Source: Acidobacteriota bacterium
Lineage (GTDB): Bacteria; Acidobacteriota; Terriglobia; UBA7540
Direction of reading: 5' to 3'
DNA length: 5,247 nucleotides
NCBI GenBank assembly: GCA_021827255.1
Contig: JAKAWO010000222.1
Span: forward strand, 1 to 5,247
Both the position numbers and the translations under genes were made by a program. Below the pieces are notes generated by a model. The model had not been told where the DNA came from. It made no database searches and saw only the letters and a list, made by a program, of their open reading frames with translations. Below are positions 1 through 5,247 of the stretch, in pieces (within the stretch, counting starts at the first letter, position 1; every line of letters begins with the position of its first letter).

Positions 1-204
1 GAAGGAGTGAACTGACGTTCGGTTGGCTTTATCGAAAGACGCCTTGAAGATCAGTGGAATGCCCAGCCGCTCCGCCACAGCGCGCAGCCGCCGCGCCACC
101 CCTAACGCGTGCCGCTCGCTTTCGATCACGCAGGGTCCGGCAATCAAAAACAGCGCGCCCCCCTGCCTCAACGTGAGACGCCGGATTCGGACCTTGTGCC
201 TCAT
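1..204 (-). CDS. kdsA: 3-deoxy-8-phosphooctulonate (Kdo-8-P) synthase, N-terminal part, truncated by window edge
   Basis: Condenses phosphoenolpyruvate with arabinose-5-phosphate to give Kdo-8-phosphate in the cytoplasm, an early step of Kdo and lipid A-core (LPS) synthesis. The 68 visible codons contain two family hallmarks: LFLIAGPCVIESE at residues 18-30 and IFKASFDKANRTSVHSF at 52-68, the PEP/phosphate-binding segment. The frame runs open to base 1, so the remaining three quarters or so of a usual ~270-280 aa enzyme lies outside. I chose the ATG at 204 because GGAG lies 8 nt upstream and the length ahead of the IAGPC motif suits the family. An in-frame ATG at 276 would add 24 Pro/Gly-rich residues and is less likely. 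Cys25 matches the metal-ligand Cys of metal-dependent KdsA (Cys11 in Aquifex), where the E. coli enzyme has Asn. It lies 173 nt downstream of pyrG on the same strand. Confidence 0.95.
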   Translation of the reverse strand, partial: MRHKVRIRRLTLRQGGALFLIAGPCVIESERHALGVARRLRAVAERLGIPLIFKASFDKANRTSVHSF

Positions 205-377
205 CAGTCGCGCTCCATCACGCCGGCTCGGACCGAAGCCAGTTCCCTGCCCCGGCAAGGCCGGCGGCGGAACCATGCCGCTCCAACTTGAACCTTGCCG
301 AACGCCGAGCTGCCGTGCATCACCCGGTTTGAGCCTCGGCGGGGCGCCGCTTAGCGACGGATCAAGTCGGAGCAGCG
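205..377. other. pyrG-kdsA intergenic spacer
   Basis: This spacer separates the pyrG stop from the kdsA start. It holds two small GC-only hairpins. One is CGGCG/CGCCG with a 3-nt loop at 337-349, just after the pyrG stop; the other is CCGGC/GCCGG around 252-264. Neither is followed by a T-run on the minus strand, so neither is a convincing intrinsic terminator, and co-transcription of pyrG and kdsA remains plausible. I see no convincing -35/-10 pair for a separate kdsA promoter and no credible small gene. The kdsA Shine-Dalgarno GGAG is at the kdsA-proximal end. Confidence 0.5.
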
Positions 378-2060
378 TTAGCTGCGGGCGCTCGGCGCAG
401 GCTTTTCCTCCGCCCTTTCCGTTCCGGCCGCAGTCTCAGTTGGAATCCGGCCGCTGCCCGTCGCCCCCCGATGCTGATAGGCCGCGCCGATAAAAGCCCG
501 GAAGAGCGGATGAGGTTCCAGCGGCCGGGACTTGAACTCGGGATGGAACTGGCAGCCGAGGAACCAGGGGTGATCGCGAACCTCCACGATTTCGACGTAA
601 GTCCCATCCGGCGTGACGCCCGAGATGTCGAGCCCGTTCGCCACCAACGTTTCCTCGTACTCCCGGTTGAATTCGTAGCGGTGGCGATGCCGTTCTGAAA
701 TCTCCGTCTGCCCGTAAGCTTGTTGAGCGAATGAGCCGGCTTTCAGCCGCGCCGTCCACGCGCCGAGGCGCATCGTTCCGCCCAATTCGTCAATGCCGCG
801 AAGCTCTCGCAGCTTGTAAATCACCCGGTGTTGCGTGGCCGGATCGAACTCCGAGCTGTCCGCTTCTTCAAGCCCGCAAACGTTTCGAGCGTATTCAATC
901 ACCGCGCACTGCATTCCCAGGCAGATTCCGAAATAAGGAACCTTCCTCGTCCGGGCGAACTGAATGCCGCGCAGCATCCCCGGAATCCCGCGCTTGCCGA
1001 AGCCTCCCGGAACCAGGATGCCGTCAAAACCTTCAAGCTGTTTCTCCCATCCTTCTCCCTCCAACCCCTCGGCCTCAACCCACACGACATTGACCTTCAA
1101 ATTGTGGGCAACGCCGCCGTGCGCCAGCGCCTCATGCAGGCTCTTGTAAGAGTCCTGATACTGAACGTACTTGCCGACGATGCCGATGTTCACCTGGCCG
1201 GCGGGGTGCCTGAGACGCTCGACCAGATGGACCCAAGGCTCCAGGTTTTGATCCCCGGCCTCCAGTCTGAGGCAGCGGAGGATTTGCCGATCCAGGCCTT
1301 CGCTCGCCAGCACCAGAGGAACCTCGTAGATCGTCTCCACGTCACGGGCGGTGATGACGGCCTCCTCCGGAACGTTGCAGAACAGGGCGATCTTCGACTT
1401 CAATTCGGGCGACAGCCAACGATCCGTGCGGCACAATAGAATGTCCGGCTGAATGCCGATCTCTCGCAGCTCCTTGACGGAGTGCTGAGTCGGCTTGGTC
1501 TTCAATTCGCCCGCTGCGCCAATAAACGGGATCAGGGTGAGGTGCACAAAAACCACATTCTCCGCCCCCTGCTCTAGGCGCATCTGGCGAACCGCTTCCA
1601 GGAAAGGCAGGGATTCGATGTCGCCGACCGTCCCGCCCACCTCGACAATGGCAACGTCCGCTTCCGTCGAGACCTTCCGAGCTGCCGCCTTGATCTCATC
1701 CGTTACGTGCGGGATTACCTGCACCGTTTTGCCCAGGTAATCTCCGCGCCGTTCTTTGGTGATGATGGTTTCGTAAATGCGCCCTGCCGTGCAGTTGTTT
1801 TCCCGCCGCATCCGGACGTGCGTAAATCGCTCGTAGTGCCCCAGATCGAGATCGGTCTCCGCCCCGTCGTCCGTCACAAAGACTTCGCCGTGTTGAAAGG
1901 GACTCATCGTGCCGGGGTCCACATTGAGGTAGGGGTCGAATTTCAGCAGGTTGACCCTGAGGCCGCGAGCTTCCAACAGACATCCAATCGAAGCCGCAGC
2001 CAAGCCTTTCCCCAGAGAGCTGACCACGCCTCCCGTCACAATGATATATTTGGGGGCCAT
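378..2060 (-). CDS. pyrG: CTP synthase (glutamine-hydrolysing)
   Basis: Makes CTP from UTP, ATP and glutamine in the cytoplasm, the last step of pyrimidine nucleotide synthesis. It is 560 aa and complete, against 545 in E. coli. The synthetase domain (about 1-265) has the P-loop-like GGVVSSLGKG at 10-19 with Lys18, Lys40, Asp72 and Glu140 at the same numbers as the E. coli ATP/Mg residues. It also has the invariant DPGTMSPFQHGEVFVTDDGA around 48-67 and GELKTKPTQHSVKELR at 184-199. The class I glutamine amidotransferase domain (about 290-527) has the nucleophile Cys380 in GICLGMQ and His506/Glu508 in FHPEF. No catalytic residue is missing. Residues after about 528 form a polar, Ala/Glu/Pro-rich tail of about 33 aa without recognisable motifs. 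The ATG at 2060 is preceded by GAGGAGG. It is transcribed divergently from the VWA genes and lies upstream of kdsA. Confidence 0.99.
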   Translation of the reverse strand: MAPKYIIVTGGVVSSLGKGLAAASIGCLLEARGLRVNLLKFDPYLNVDPGTMSPFQHGEVFVTDDGAETDLDLGHYERFTHVRMRRENNCTAGRIYETIITKERRGDYLGKTVQVIPHVTDEIKAAARKVSTEADVAIVEVGGTVGDIESLPFLEAVRQMRLEQGAENVVFVHLTLIPFIGAAGELKTKPTQHSVKELREIGIQPDILLCRTDRWLSPELKSKIALFCNVPEEAVITARDVETIYEVPLVLASEGLDRQILRCLRLEAGDQNLEPWVHLVERLRHPAGQVNIGIVGKYVQYQDSYKSLHEALAHGGVAHNLKVNVVWVEAEGLEGEGWEKQLEGFDGILVPGGFGKRGIPGMLRGIQFARTRKVPYFGICLGMQCAVIEYARNVCGLEEADSSEFDPATQHRVIYKLRELRGIDELGGTMRLGAWTARLKAGSFAQQAYGQTEISERHRHRYEFNREYEETLVANGLDISGVTPDGTYVEIVEVRDHPWFLGCQFHPEFKSRPLEPHPLFRAFIGAAYQHRGATGSGRIPTETAAGTERAEEKPAPSARS

Positions 2061-2063
2061 AAT

Positions 2064-2070
2064 CCTCCTC
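2064..2070 (-). promoter_or_regulatory. Ribosome binding site of pyrG
   Basis: GAGGAGG reads on the minus strand, separated from the pyrG ATG by only ATT. The full AGGAGG sits unusually close to the start. The upstream GAGG half gives a second pairing register at a more normal distance. It overlaps an 8-bp palindrome CCTCGAGG at 2067-2074. It supports the ATG at 2060 as the start. Confidence 0.75.
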
Positions 2071-2204
2071 GAGGCGGACCTTAGAGAAGCGCCAGCCCGG
2101 AATCACTGGCTTCAATCCCGCGCCCAGCCCCGCTCGAGCGGCACGTTTGTTGAACTCTATGCGTACCGATCATTTTGACCCAACGGCAGGATTCGGTAGG
2201 GGCG

Positions 2205-2234
2205 ATTATCCGGTTCCGGAGGCTTGCTTGTCAA
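2205..2234 (-). promoter_or_regulatory. Candidate sigma70-type promoter for pyrG
   Basis: On the minus strand there is a perfect -35 box TTGACA (2229-2234), an 18-nt spacer, and GATAAT (2205-2210), which matches the -10 consensus at five of six positions. Transcription would begin near 2197-2198, giving pyrG a leader of about 137 nt. The initially transcribed region follows a short C-run (CGCCCCTACC). The match is strong but unproven, and acidobacterial promoter preferences may differ from E. coli. Confidence 0.55.
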
Positions 2235-2259
2235 CGCCAATTTTGTTCTGCGACAGGTA

Positions 2260-2288
2260 TTGAAATTCAGAAAACGATGTGCGATAAC
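2260..2288 (+). promoter_or_regulatory. Candidate promoter for the VWA gene pair
   Basis: TTGAAA (2260-2265, five of six to the -35 consensus), a 17-nt spacer, then GATAAC (2283-2288, four of six to the -10 consensus) preceded by TGC, which fits an extended -10 (TGn). Transcription would start near 2295, about 95 nt before the chosen GTG. It is the best candidate I found on this strand. The -10 is imperfect, hence moderate confidence. Confidence 0.4.
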
Positions 2289-2375
2289 AAAGATGTCTCA
2301 GGCTGAGGGTGGGGACCGGAGGACGCTGGCGGATGGGTGGGGGCGCGCTTTCTCCCTTCGGCCCGGGTCGCAAAA

Positions 2376-2381
2376 AAGGAG
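2376..2381 (+). promoter_or_regulatory. Ribosome binding site that sets the start of the first VWA gene
   Basis: AAGGAG follows an A-run and lies 8 nt before the GTG at 2390. That start puts two arginines immediately before a hydrophobic stretch, as expected for a signal peptide. A rival site, GGAGG at 2318-2322 before the ATG at 2333, has a 10-nt spacer and would give a long, atypical n-region. Confidence 0.65.
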
Positions 2382-2389
2382 TGCAGACA

Positions 2390-3400
2390 GTGGCACCTCC
2401 TTTGAGGCGGCAAGCCGTTCGATTCGCGCTGCTCTTGGTGTTTGGGAGTCTGGCGTGGGTGATGCTGTGCCCCGCTGCCAGCGGCCAGACCCCTCTAAAA
2501 TCCAATGACCCTCCTCGCGCCGCCCGCCTCAGCGCGTTCCAGCCTCCCATTGACACCCTGCCTATCCACGTCAACGTGGACATGGTGACGGTCAACGTGA
2601 CGGTAACCGATCCCTACGACCGCATTGTCACAGGCCTCGACCAAAGCAACTTCAAGATATATGACGATAAGGTGCCGCAAAAGATTCTGACCTTCGATAC
2701 GGAGGATGCGCCGATTTCCGTGGGTCTGGTCTTCGACGTCAGCGGCTCCATGTCCGACAAAATTCAGAAATCCAAGGAAGCAGCCCTACAGTTCTTCAAG
2801 ACATCCAATCCGGAGGATGAGTATTTTGCCATTACTTTCAGTGACCGGCCACGCCTCCTTTGCGGCTTCACATCGAGCTACAAGAAGGTTGAGGATCAGT
2901 TGCTGTTTCAAAAAGCCGGGGGCAGGACGGCGTTACTGGACGCCATTTATATGGGCTTGCAAGAGATGAAGAAAAGCTCGCTCAACCGGAAGGCGCTGCT
3001 GGTGATCTCCGATGGCGGTGATAATCACAGCCGCTACACCGTGAGAGACATCAAGCGGGCGGTTCAGGAATCGGACGTTCAGATTTACGCCATCGGCGTG
3101 TTCGAGCCCCTCTCATCCCGCGACCGGACGCCCGAAGAAGCGGCGGGCCCCAGCCTGCTCTCGGATTTGGCCCAAATGTCCGGGGGACGGATGTTCAGCG
3201 TCGAGGACCCGGACGAACTGCCCGACATCGCGGAGAAAATTTCCATTGAACTGCGCAACGAATATGTTATCGGCTACAAACCCTCGAATCTGGTGCGCGA
3301 CGGACGGTGGCGGCGCATCAAAGTTAAACTCGACCCACCGCGAGGACTCCCGCCCCTCCAGGTGTATGCTCGCACGGGATATTATGCCCCCACGCAATAG
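2390..3400 (+). CDS. Exported VWA-domain protein of the acidobacterial VWFA-related family, first of a tandem pair
   Basis: 336 aa from the GTG at 2390. A signal peptide covers about residues 1-32: basic RRQAVR, hydrophobic 12-26, and likely signal peptidase I cleavage after ASG. The mature protein begins with a beta-rich segment (HVNVDMVTVNVTVTD at 60-74, then GLDQSNFKIYDD at 82-93), typical of the VWFA-related family I know as TIGR03436. The VWA domain spans about 107-290 with a complete MIDAS: Asp116, Ser118, Ser120 in DVSGSMS, Thr180, and Asp208 in SDGGDN. The C-terminal module carries RNEYVIGY (289-296), RDGRWRRIKVKL (303-314) and ends in GYYAPTQ. The intact MIDAS implies divalent-metal-dependent ligand binding outside the cytoplasmic membrane. 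The ligand and role are unknown. No second transmembrane segment is seen. The stop overlaps the next gene by 17 bases. Starts at 2309 or 2333 remain possible but spoil the signal peptide. Confidence 0.92.
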   Translation: MAPPLRRQAVRFALLLVFGSLAWVMLCPAASGQTPLKSNDPPRAARLSAFQPPIDTLPIHVNVDMVTVNVTVTDPYDRIVTGLDQSNFKIYDDKVPQKILTFDTEDAPISVGLVFDVSGSMSDKIQKSKEAALQFFKTSNPEDEYFAITFSDRPRLLCGFTSSYKKVEDQLLFQKAGGRTALLDAIYMGLQEMKKSSLNRKALLVISDGGDNHSRYTVRDIKRAVQESDVQIYAIGVFEPLSSRDRTPEEAAGPSLLSDLAQMSGGRMFSVEDPDELPDIAEKISIELRNEYVIGYKPSNLVRDGRWRRIKVKLDPPRGLPPLQVYARTGYYAPTQ

Positions 3401-4421
3401 GGCCCGCCGCTGGGCCAGCTTTCATCTGGGCGTGACGCTGAGCGTGCTGGCCGTTCTTGCTTCCGCGCTCGCGGGAAGGAGCTCGCCCGCCCCCGCGTCG
3501 AACGCCAGCAAGAACAATCAGTTCTCGATCAACGTGAACGTCAACATGGTGGTCTTGCACGCCACCGTGCTCGACCACAAAGGACGCATGGTCAATAACC
3601 TGGAGGAGAACAACTTCCGCGTCTATGAAGACGGCGTGTTGCAGCATCTGGCGGTCTTCAGTCATGCGGATATCCCCGTCACGATGGGTATCGTGATTGA
3701 CGACAGCGGCAGCATGCGCGATAAGCGCCCCTCCGTCAATGCCGCTGCCTACACTTTTGTCAAAACCTCCAACCCCTTCGACCAGGTTTTCGTCGTCAAC
3801 TTCAATGACGAGTATTACCTGGACACGCCCGGCAATTTTGCCGCCAACCGGCAGCAGCTCAAGGCGGCGCTCGACAAAATTGATTCGCGCGGCGGCACCG
3901 CTCTCTATGACGCCGTTTACGCATCGCTCGATCACTTGGAGCTCGGCAGCCACAATAAAAAAGTCCTGTTGGTCATTACCGACGGCGAGGACAATGCCAG
4001 CCGTTATACCTTTGACGACCTCATTCAACATGCTGAGCAATCGAGCGCGGTCATCTACTGCATCGGCCTGCTGGGACAGGAGAGGCGGGCGGGGCTTTTC
4101 AAAATCCATGGTGCCGGGGAAAAGCGTGCTGCCAAGGTGCTCAAAGAACTGGCCCACGCGACCGGCGGCCGGGCCTATTTCCCAAAGTCGCTCGATGAAG
4201 TGGACGCAACCTGTGCTAAAATCGCGCACGACATCCGCAACCAGTACACGCTCGCTTATTACCCAACCAACGCCAAGCGCGACGGAACCTATCGGCGTGT
4301 CCGGATCAAGCTGGTCGGGCCCGGCACCGGCCACTACATCGTTCGCACGCGCCCCGGCTATTACGCCCCCACCGGCAAGCAACCGGCGACGGTGGCGTCC
4401 ACGCGCAGCTTGAATCCTTGA
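3384..4421 (+). CDS. Exported VWA-domain protein of the acidobacterial VWFA-related family, second of a tandem pair
   Basis: 345 aa from the ATG at 3384. The N-terminus is strongly basic (Arg at 4, 6, 8, 9), followed by a hydrophobic core (about 13-29) and probable cleavage after Ala-Leu-Ala at residue 30. The plan is that of its neighbour. First comes a beta segment (NVNVNMVVLHATVLDHKGR at 50-68, then NNFRVYEDG at 76-84). Next is a VWA domain (about 97-285) with MIDAS Asp106, Ser108, Ser110 (DDSGSM), Thr172 and Asp200 (TDGEDN). Last is a C-terminal module with RNQYTLAYYPTN (285-296), RDGTYRRVRIKL (299-310) and GYYAPT (325-330), plus a 15-residue tail. The KTSNP motif is also shared. The two genes are clear paralogues. 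The start overlaps the previous gene and has only a weak GGGA 4 nt upstream, suggesting translational coupling. An ATG at 3366 would add 6 residues. Function is unknown. Confidence 0.92.
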   Translation: MPPRNRARRWASFHLGVTLSVLAVLASALAGRSSPAPASNASKNNQFSINVNVNMVVLHATVLDHKGRMVNNLEENNFRVYEDGVLQHLAVFSHADIPVTMGIVIDDSGSMRDKRPSVNAAAYTFVKTSNPFDQVFVVNFNDEYYLDTPGNFAANRQQLKAALDKIDSRGGTALYDAVYASLDHLELGSHNKKVLLVITDGEDNASRYTFDDLIQHAEQSSAVIYCIGLLGQERRAGLFKIHGAGEKRAAKVLKELAHATGGRAYFPKSLDEVDATCAKIAHDIRNQYTLAYYPTNAKRDGTYRRVRIKLVGPGTGHYIVRTRPGYYAPTGKQPATVASTRSLNP

Positions 4422-4433
4422 TAACCAAACGAA

Positions 4434-4506
4434 ACGCGCGGTGCGTTAAGCCGCGGTGACTCGCCGGTCACATCTTGCCAGCCGATCCGCCAGTACGCGC
4501 GGTGCG
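4434..4506. repeat. 12-bp direct repeat pair in the convergent gap
   Basis: ACGCGCGGTGCG occurs at 4434-4445 and 4495-4506, identical over 12 bases. There are only two copies, spaced 61 bases apart, and no target-site or inverted-repeat structure around them suggests a mobile element. In such GC-rich DNA a 12-base match is uncommon but may be chance. Confidence 0.45.
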
Positions 4507-4530
4507 AGGAGGGCTGAAGGGTTACGTTCA

Positions 4531-4558
4531 GGCGAGGCGGATCCCTTGTCGCCTCGCC
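4531..4558. terminator. Perfect 9-bp inverted repeat, possible bidirectional terminator
   Basis: GGCGAGGCG (4531-4539) and CGCCTCGCC (4550-4558) form a perfect GC-rich stem with a 10-nt loop. It lies between two convergent genes, 109 nt after the VWA stop and 21 nt after the regulator stop (4580, minus), which is where a shared terminator is expected. Neither strand shows a T-run after the stem, so it does not match a classical intrinsic terminator. It may act without a U-tract or only stabilise 3' ends. Confidence 0.4.
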
Positions 4559-4579
4559 CAACAGCACTTGCTCCAATCG

Positions 4580-5236
4580 TTATGAGCTCTTTGAAACCCA
4601 AACCTTTCTCGCTGCCGCTTCCCCCAGATGGGCGGGCTTGCCCGCCAAACGCAGGGTCAGAGTGCCATCATAATTTCGGCTCACAACCTTCAGGCGGACA
4701 CCGGGTTTAATGCCAAGCCCGTCAAAATATTCGAGGAGCTGGCGGTCACGTTCGTGAGTGCTATCCACCCGAACGAAGGAACGGGAAGCGGCTTCCCAGA
4801 GTTGCTGAAGGCCGAGCTTGCGGCGCTCGGCGGCGCTCGTGTTAATCTGGTTGCCGTGCGGGCAGGGCCCGTCCGCGCCCAGCCTTTCGATCAGTCTCCG
4901 CTCGACGTCTGCGGAAATCGAATGCTCCAATCGCTCCGCCTCATCATGCACCTTGTACCATTCGACGCCCAGCATTTCGTGGAGCATGCGCTCGATTAAG
5001 TGATGACGGCGGCGCAGCCGGTCTGAAATCTCGCGTCCCGCTCTCGTTAAGGAGATCTGCCCCTTCCGGTCAACCTTCGCCAGCTTGTCACGACGCAGCC
5101 GCCGCAGGGCCAGAGCAACCGCAGGAGGCGTCACGCGCAGCCATCGCGCGATTGTCGCGGCGATGACGGCGCCCTCCTCGGACTCCGCTTCCGCGATGGC
5201 CTTCAGGTAGTCTTCCTTTGAGACAGTAAGTTTCAA
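4580..5236 (-). CDS. DtxR/MntR-family metal-dependent transcriptional regulator (three-domain form)
   Basis: A cytoplasmic DNA-binding repressor activated by Mn(II) or Fe(II), controlling metal uptake genes. Residues 1-73 form the winged helix-turn-helix (SKEDYLKAI at 6-14, LRVTPPAVALALRRL at 33-47, SLTRAGREI at 62-70). Residues 74-145 are the dimerisation/metal domain (RRHHLIERML, VHDEAERLEH, CPHGNQI). Residues 155-214 are an SH3-like FeoA domain (LLEYFDGLGIKPGVRLKVV). By alignment from memory, likely metal ligands are Asp9, His78, Glu82, His97, Glu101, Glu104 and His105. Glu101 replaces the Cys102 of DtxR, and Asp9 replaces its Met10, as in MntR. The MntR Glu11 position is Lys12. The TTG start at 5236 gives an N-terminus of MntR-like length, but the upstream codons are open to the window edge, so an earlier start cannot be excluded. 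It is convergent with the VWA genes. The targets are not in view. Confidence 0.94.
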   Translation of the reverse strand: MKLTVSKEDYLKAIAEAESEEGAVIAATIARWLRVTPPAVALALRRLRRDKLAKVDRKGQISLTRAGREISDRLRRRHHLIERMLHEMLGVEWYKVHDEAERLEHSISADVERRLIERLGADGPCPHGNQINTSAAERRKLGLQQLWEAASRSFVRVDSTHERDRQLLEYFDGLGIKPGVRLKVVSRNYDGTLTLRLAGKPAHLGEAAARKVWVSKSS

Positions 5237-5247
5237 CCCTGGCCGCC

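Larger units (their letters stand above)
2061..2389. other. Divergent intergenic regulatory region between pyrG and the VWA pair
   Basis: These 329 bases between the two divergent start codons contain no convincing gene. They carry two back-to-back sigma70-type promoter candidates, described separately. Their -35 boxes lie 25 nt apart and point away from each other. If the calls are right, pyrG has a leader of about 137 nt and the first VWA gene one of about 95 nt. The pyrG leader includes a perfect 12-bp palindrome CCGCTCGAGCGG at 2130-2141, which as RNA gives only a 4-bp stem with a tetraloop, so it could equally be a protein-binding site. I see no T-box, PyrR-type or other known riboswitch pattern, though I could not fold it by computation. 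Short frames across this region look like chance. Confidence 0.6.
4422..4579. other. Convergent intergenic gap between the second VWA gene and the metalloregulator gene
   Basis: This gap of 158 bases holds a 12-bp direct repeat, ACGCGCGGTGCG, at 4434-4445 and again at 4495-4506 (61-base offset). It also has a small inverted repeat GTGAC/GTCAC at 4456-4471 and the 9-bp inverted repeat listed separately as a terminator candidate. On the minus strand, a 71-codon frame begins two codons after the regulator's stop and runs through the gap into the VWA gene. I do not call it a gene. Confidence 0.5.

Noticed and set aside
23..493. 156-codon plus-strand open frame over kdsA and the pyrG end
   Set aside because: It lies antisense to the kdsA N-terminus, whose motifs are unmistakable, and runs into pyrG. 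Its composition is Ser/Arg/Pro-rich as in a shadow frame.
1696..2115. 139-codon minus-strand frame overlapping the pyrG start
   Set aside because: It is an alternative frame of pyrG itself. The pyrG frame carries the invariant CTP synthase motifs.
2390..2485. Lipoprotein signal in the first VWA protein (Cys27 after the hydrophobic core)
   Set aside because: The residues before the cysteine are Val-Met-Leu, which does not fit a lipobox. A signal peptidase I site at ASG-Q just downstream fits better.
3384..3480. Twin-arginine (Tat) export signal in the second VWA protein
   Set aside because: RRWASF lacks the hydrophobic residue expected at the second position after the arginine pair and the upstream Ser/Thr. 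An ordinary Sec signal peptide explains it.
3324..4382. 352-codon open frame on the minus strand opposite the VWA genes
   Set aside because: It is antisense to well-supported family genes, crosses their boundary, has no recognisable domain or start signal, and reads as Val/Asp/Gly-rich repeats expected from the complement of a GC-rich coding sequence.
4820..4839. Perfect tandem duplication of the 10-mer GCGGCGCTCG
   Set aside because: It lies inside the regulator gene in a linker (SAAERR), keeps the frame intact and has only two units, so it is probably local composition.
1..5247. RNA genes, CRISPR arrays, insertion sequences, toxin-antitoxin or defence systems
   Set aside because: By eye I found no tRNA-like cloverleaf, repeat-spacer pattern, transposase motif or terminal inverted repeats. 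All coding space is explained by five genes.

Overview
The window looks like a GC-rich, diderm bacterial chromosome segment, most likely from an acidobacterium. A kdsA gene implies Kdo and therefore an LPS-type outer membrane. The two central genes belong to the secreted VWFA-related family that is greatly expanded in Acidobacteria. Start codons include GTG and TTG. The lineage is inferred from these features, not from a search.

Layout from left to right. Positions 1-204 (minus) hold the first 68 codons of kdsA, cut by the window edge. Positions 378-2060 (minus) hold a complete pyrG (CTP synthase) upstream of kdsA, in the common pyrG-kdsA order. This pair supplies CTP and Kdo-8-phosphate, which meet at CMP-Kdo formation for LPS. 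Positions 2061-2389 are a divergent intergenic region. It contains a strong-looking sigma70-type promoter pointing left to pyrG and a second candidate pointing right.

Positions 2390-3400 and 3384-4421 (plus) are two tandem, overlapping genes for exported single-VWA proteins. Both have complete metal-binding (MIDAS) motifs and the same domain plan, so they are paralogues probably translated in a coupled way. Their function is unknown. They are the least characterised part of the window.

Positions 4422-4579 are a short convergent intergenic gap with a 9-bp perfect inverted repeat and a 12-bp direct repeat. Positions 4580-5236 (minus) encode a three-domain DtxR/MntR-family metalloregulator whose visible metal ligands resemble the manganese sensor MntR more than iron-sensing DtxR. 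Its start lies close to the window edge.

I saw no tRNA, rRNA, CRISPR array, transposase or prophage signature, and no clear new multi-gene system. The observations best worth following are the coupled VWA pair, the metal-site composition of the regulator, and the metal-dependent type of KdsA.
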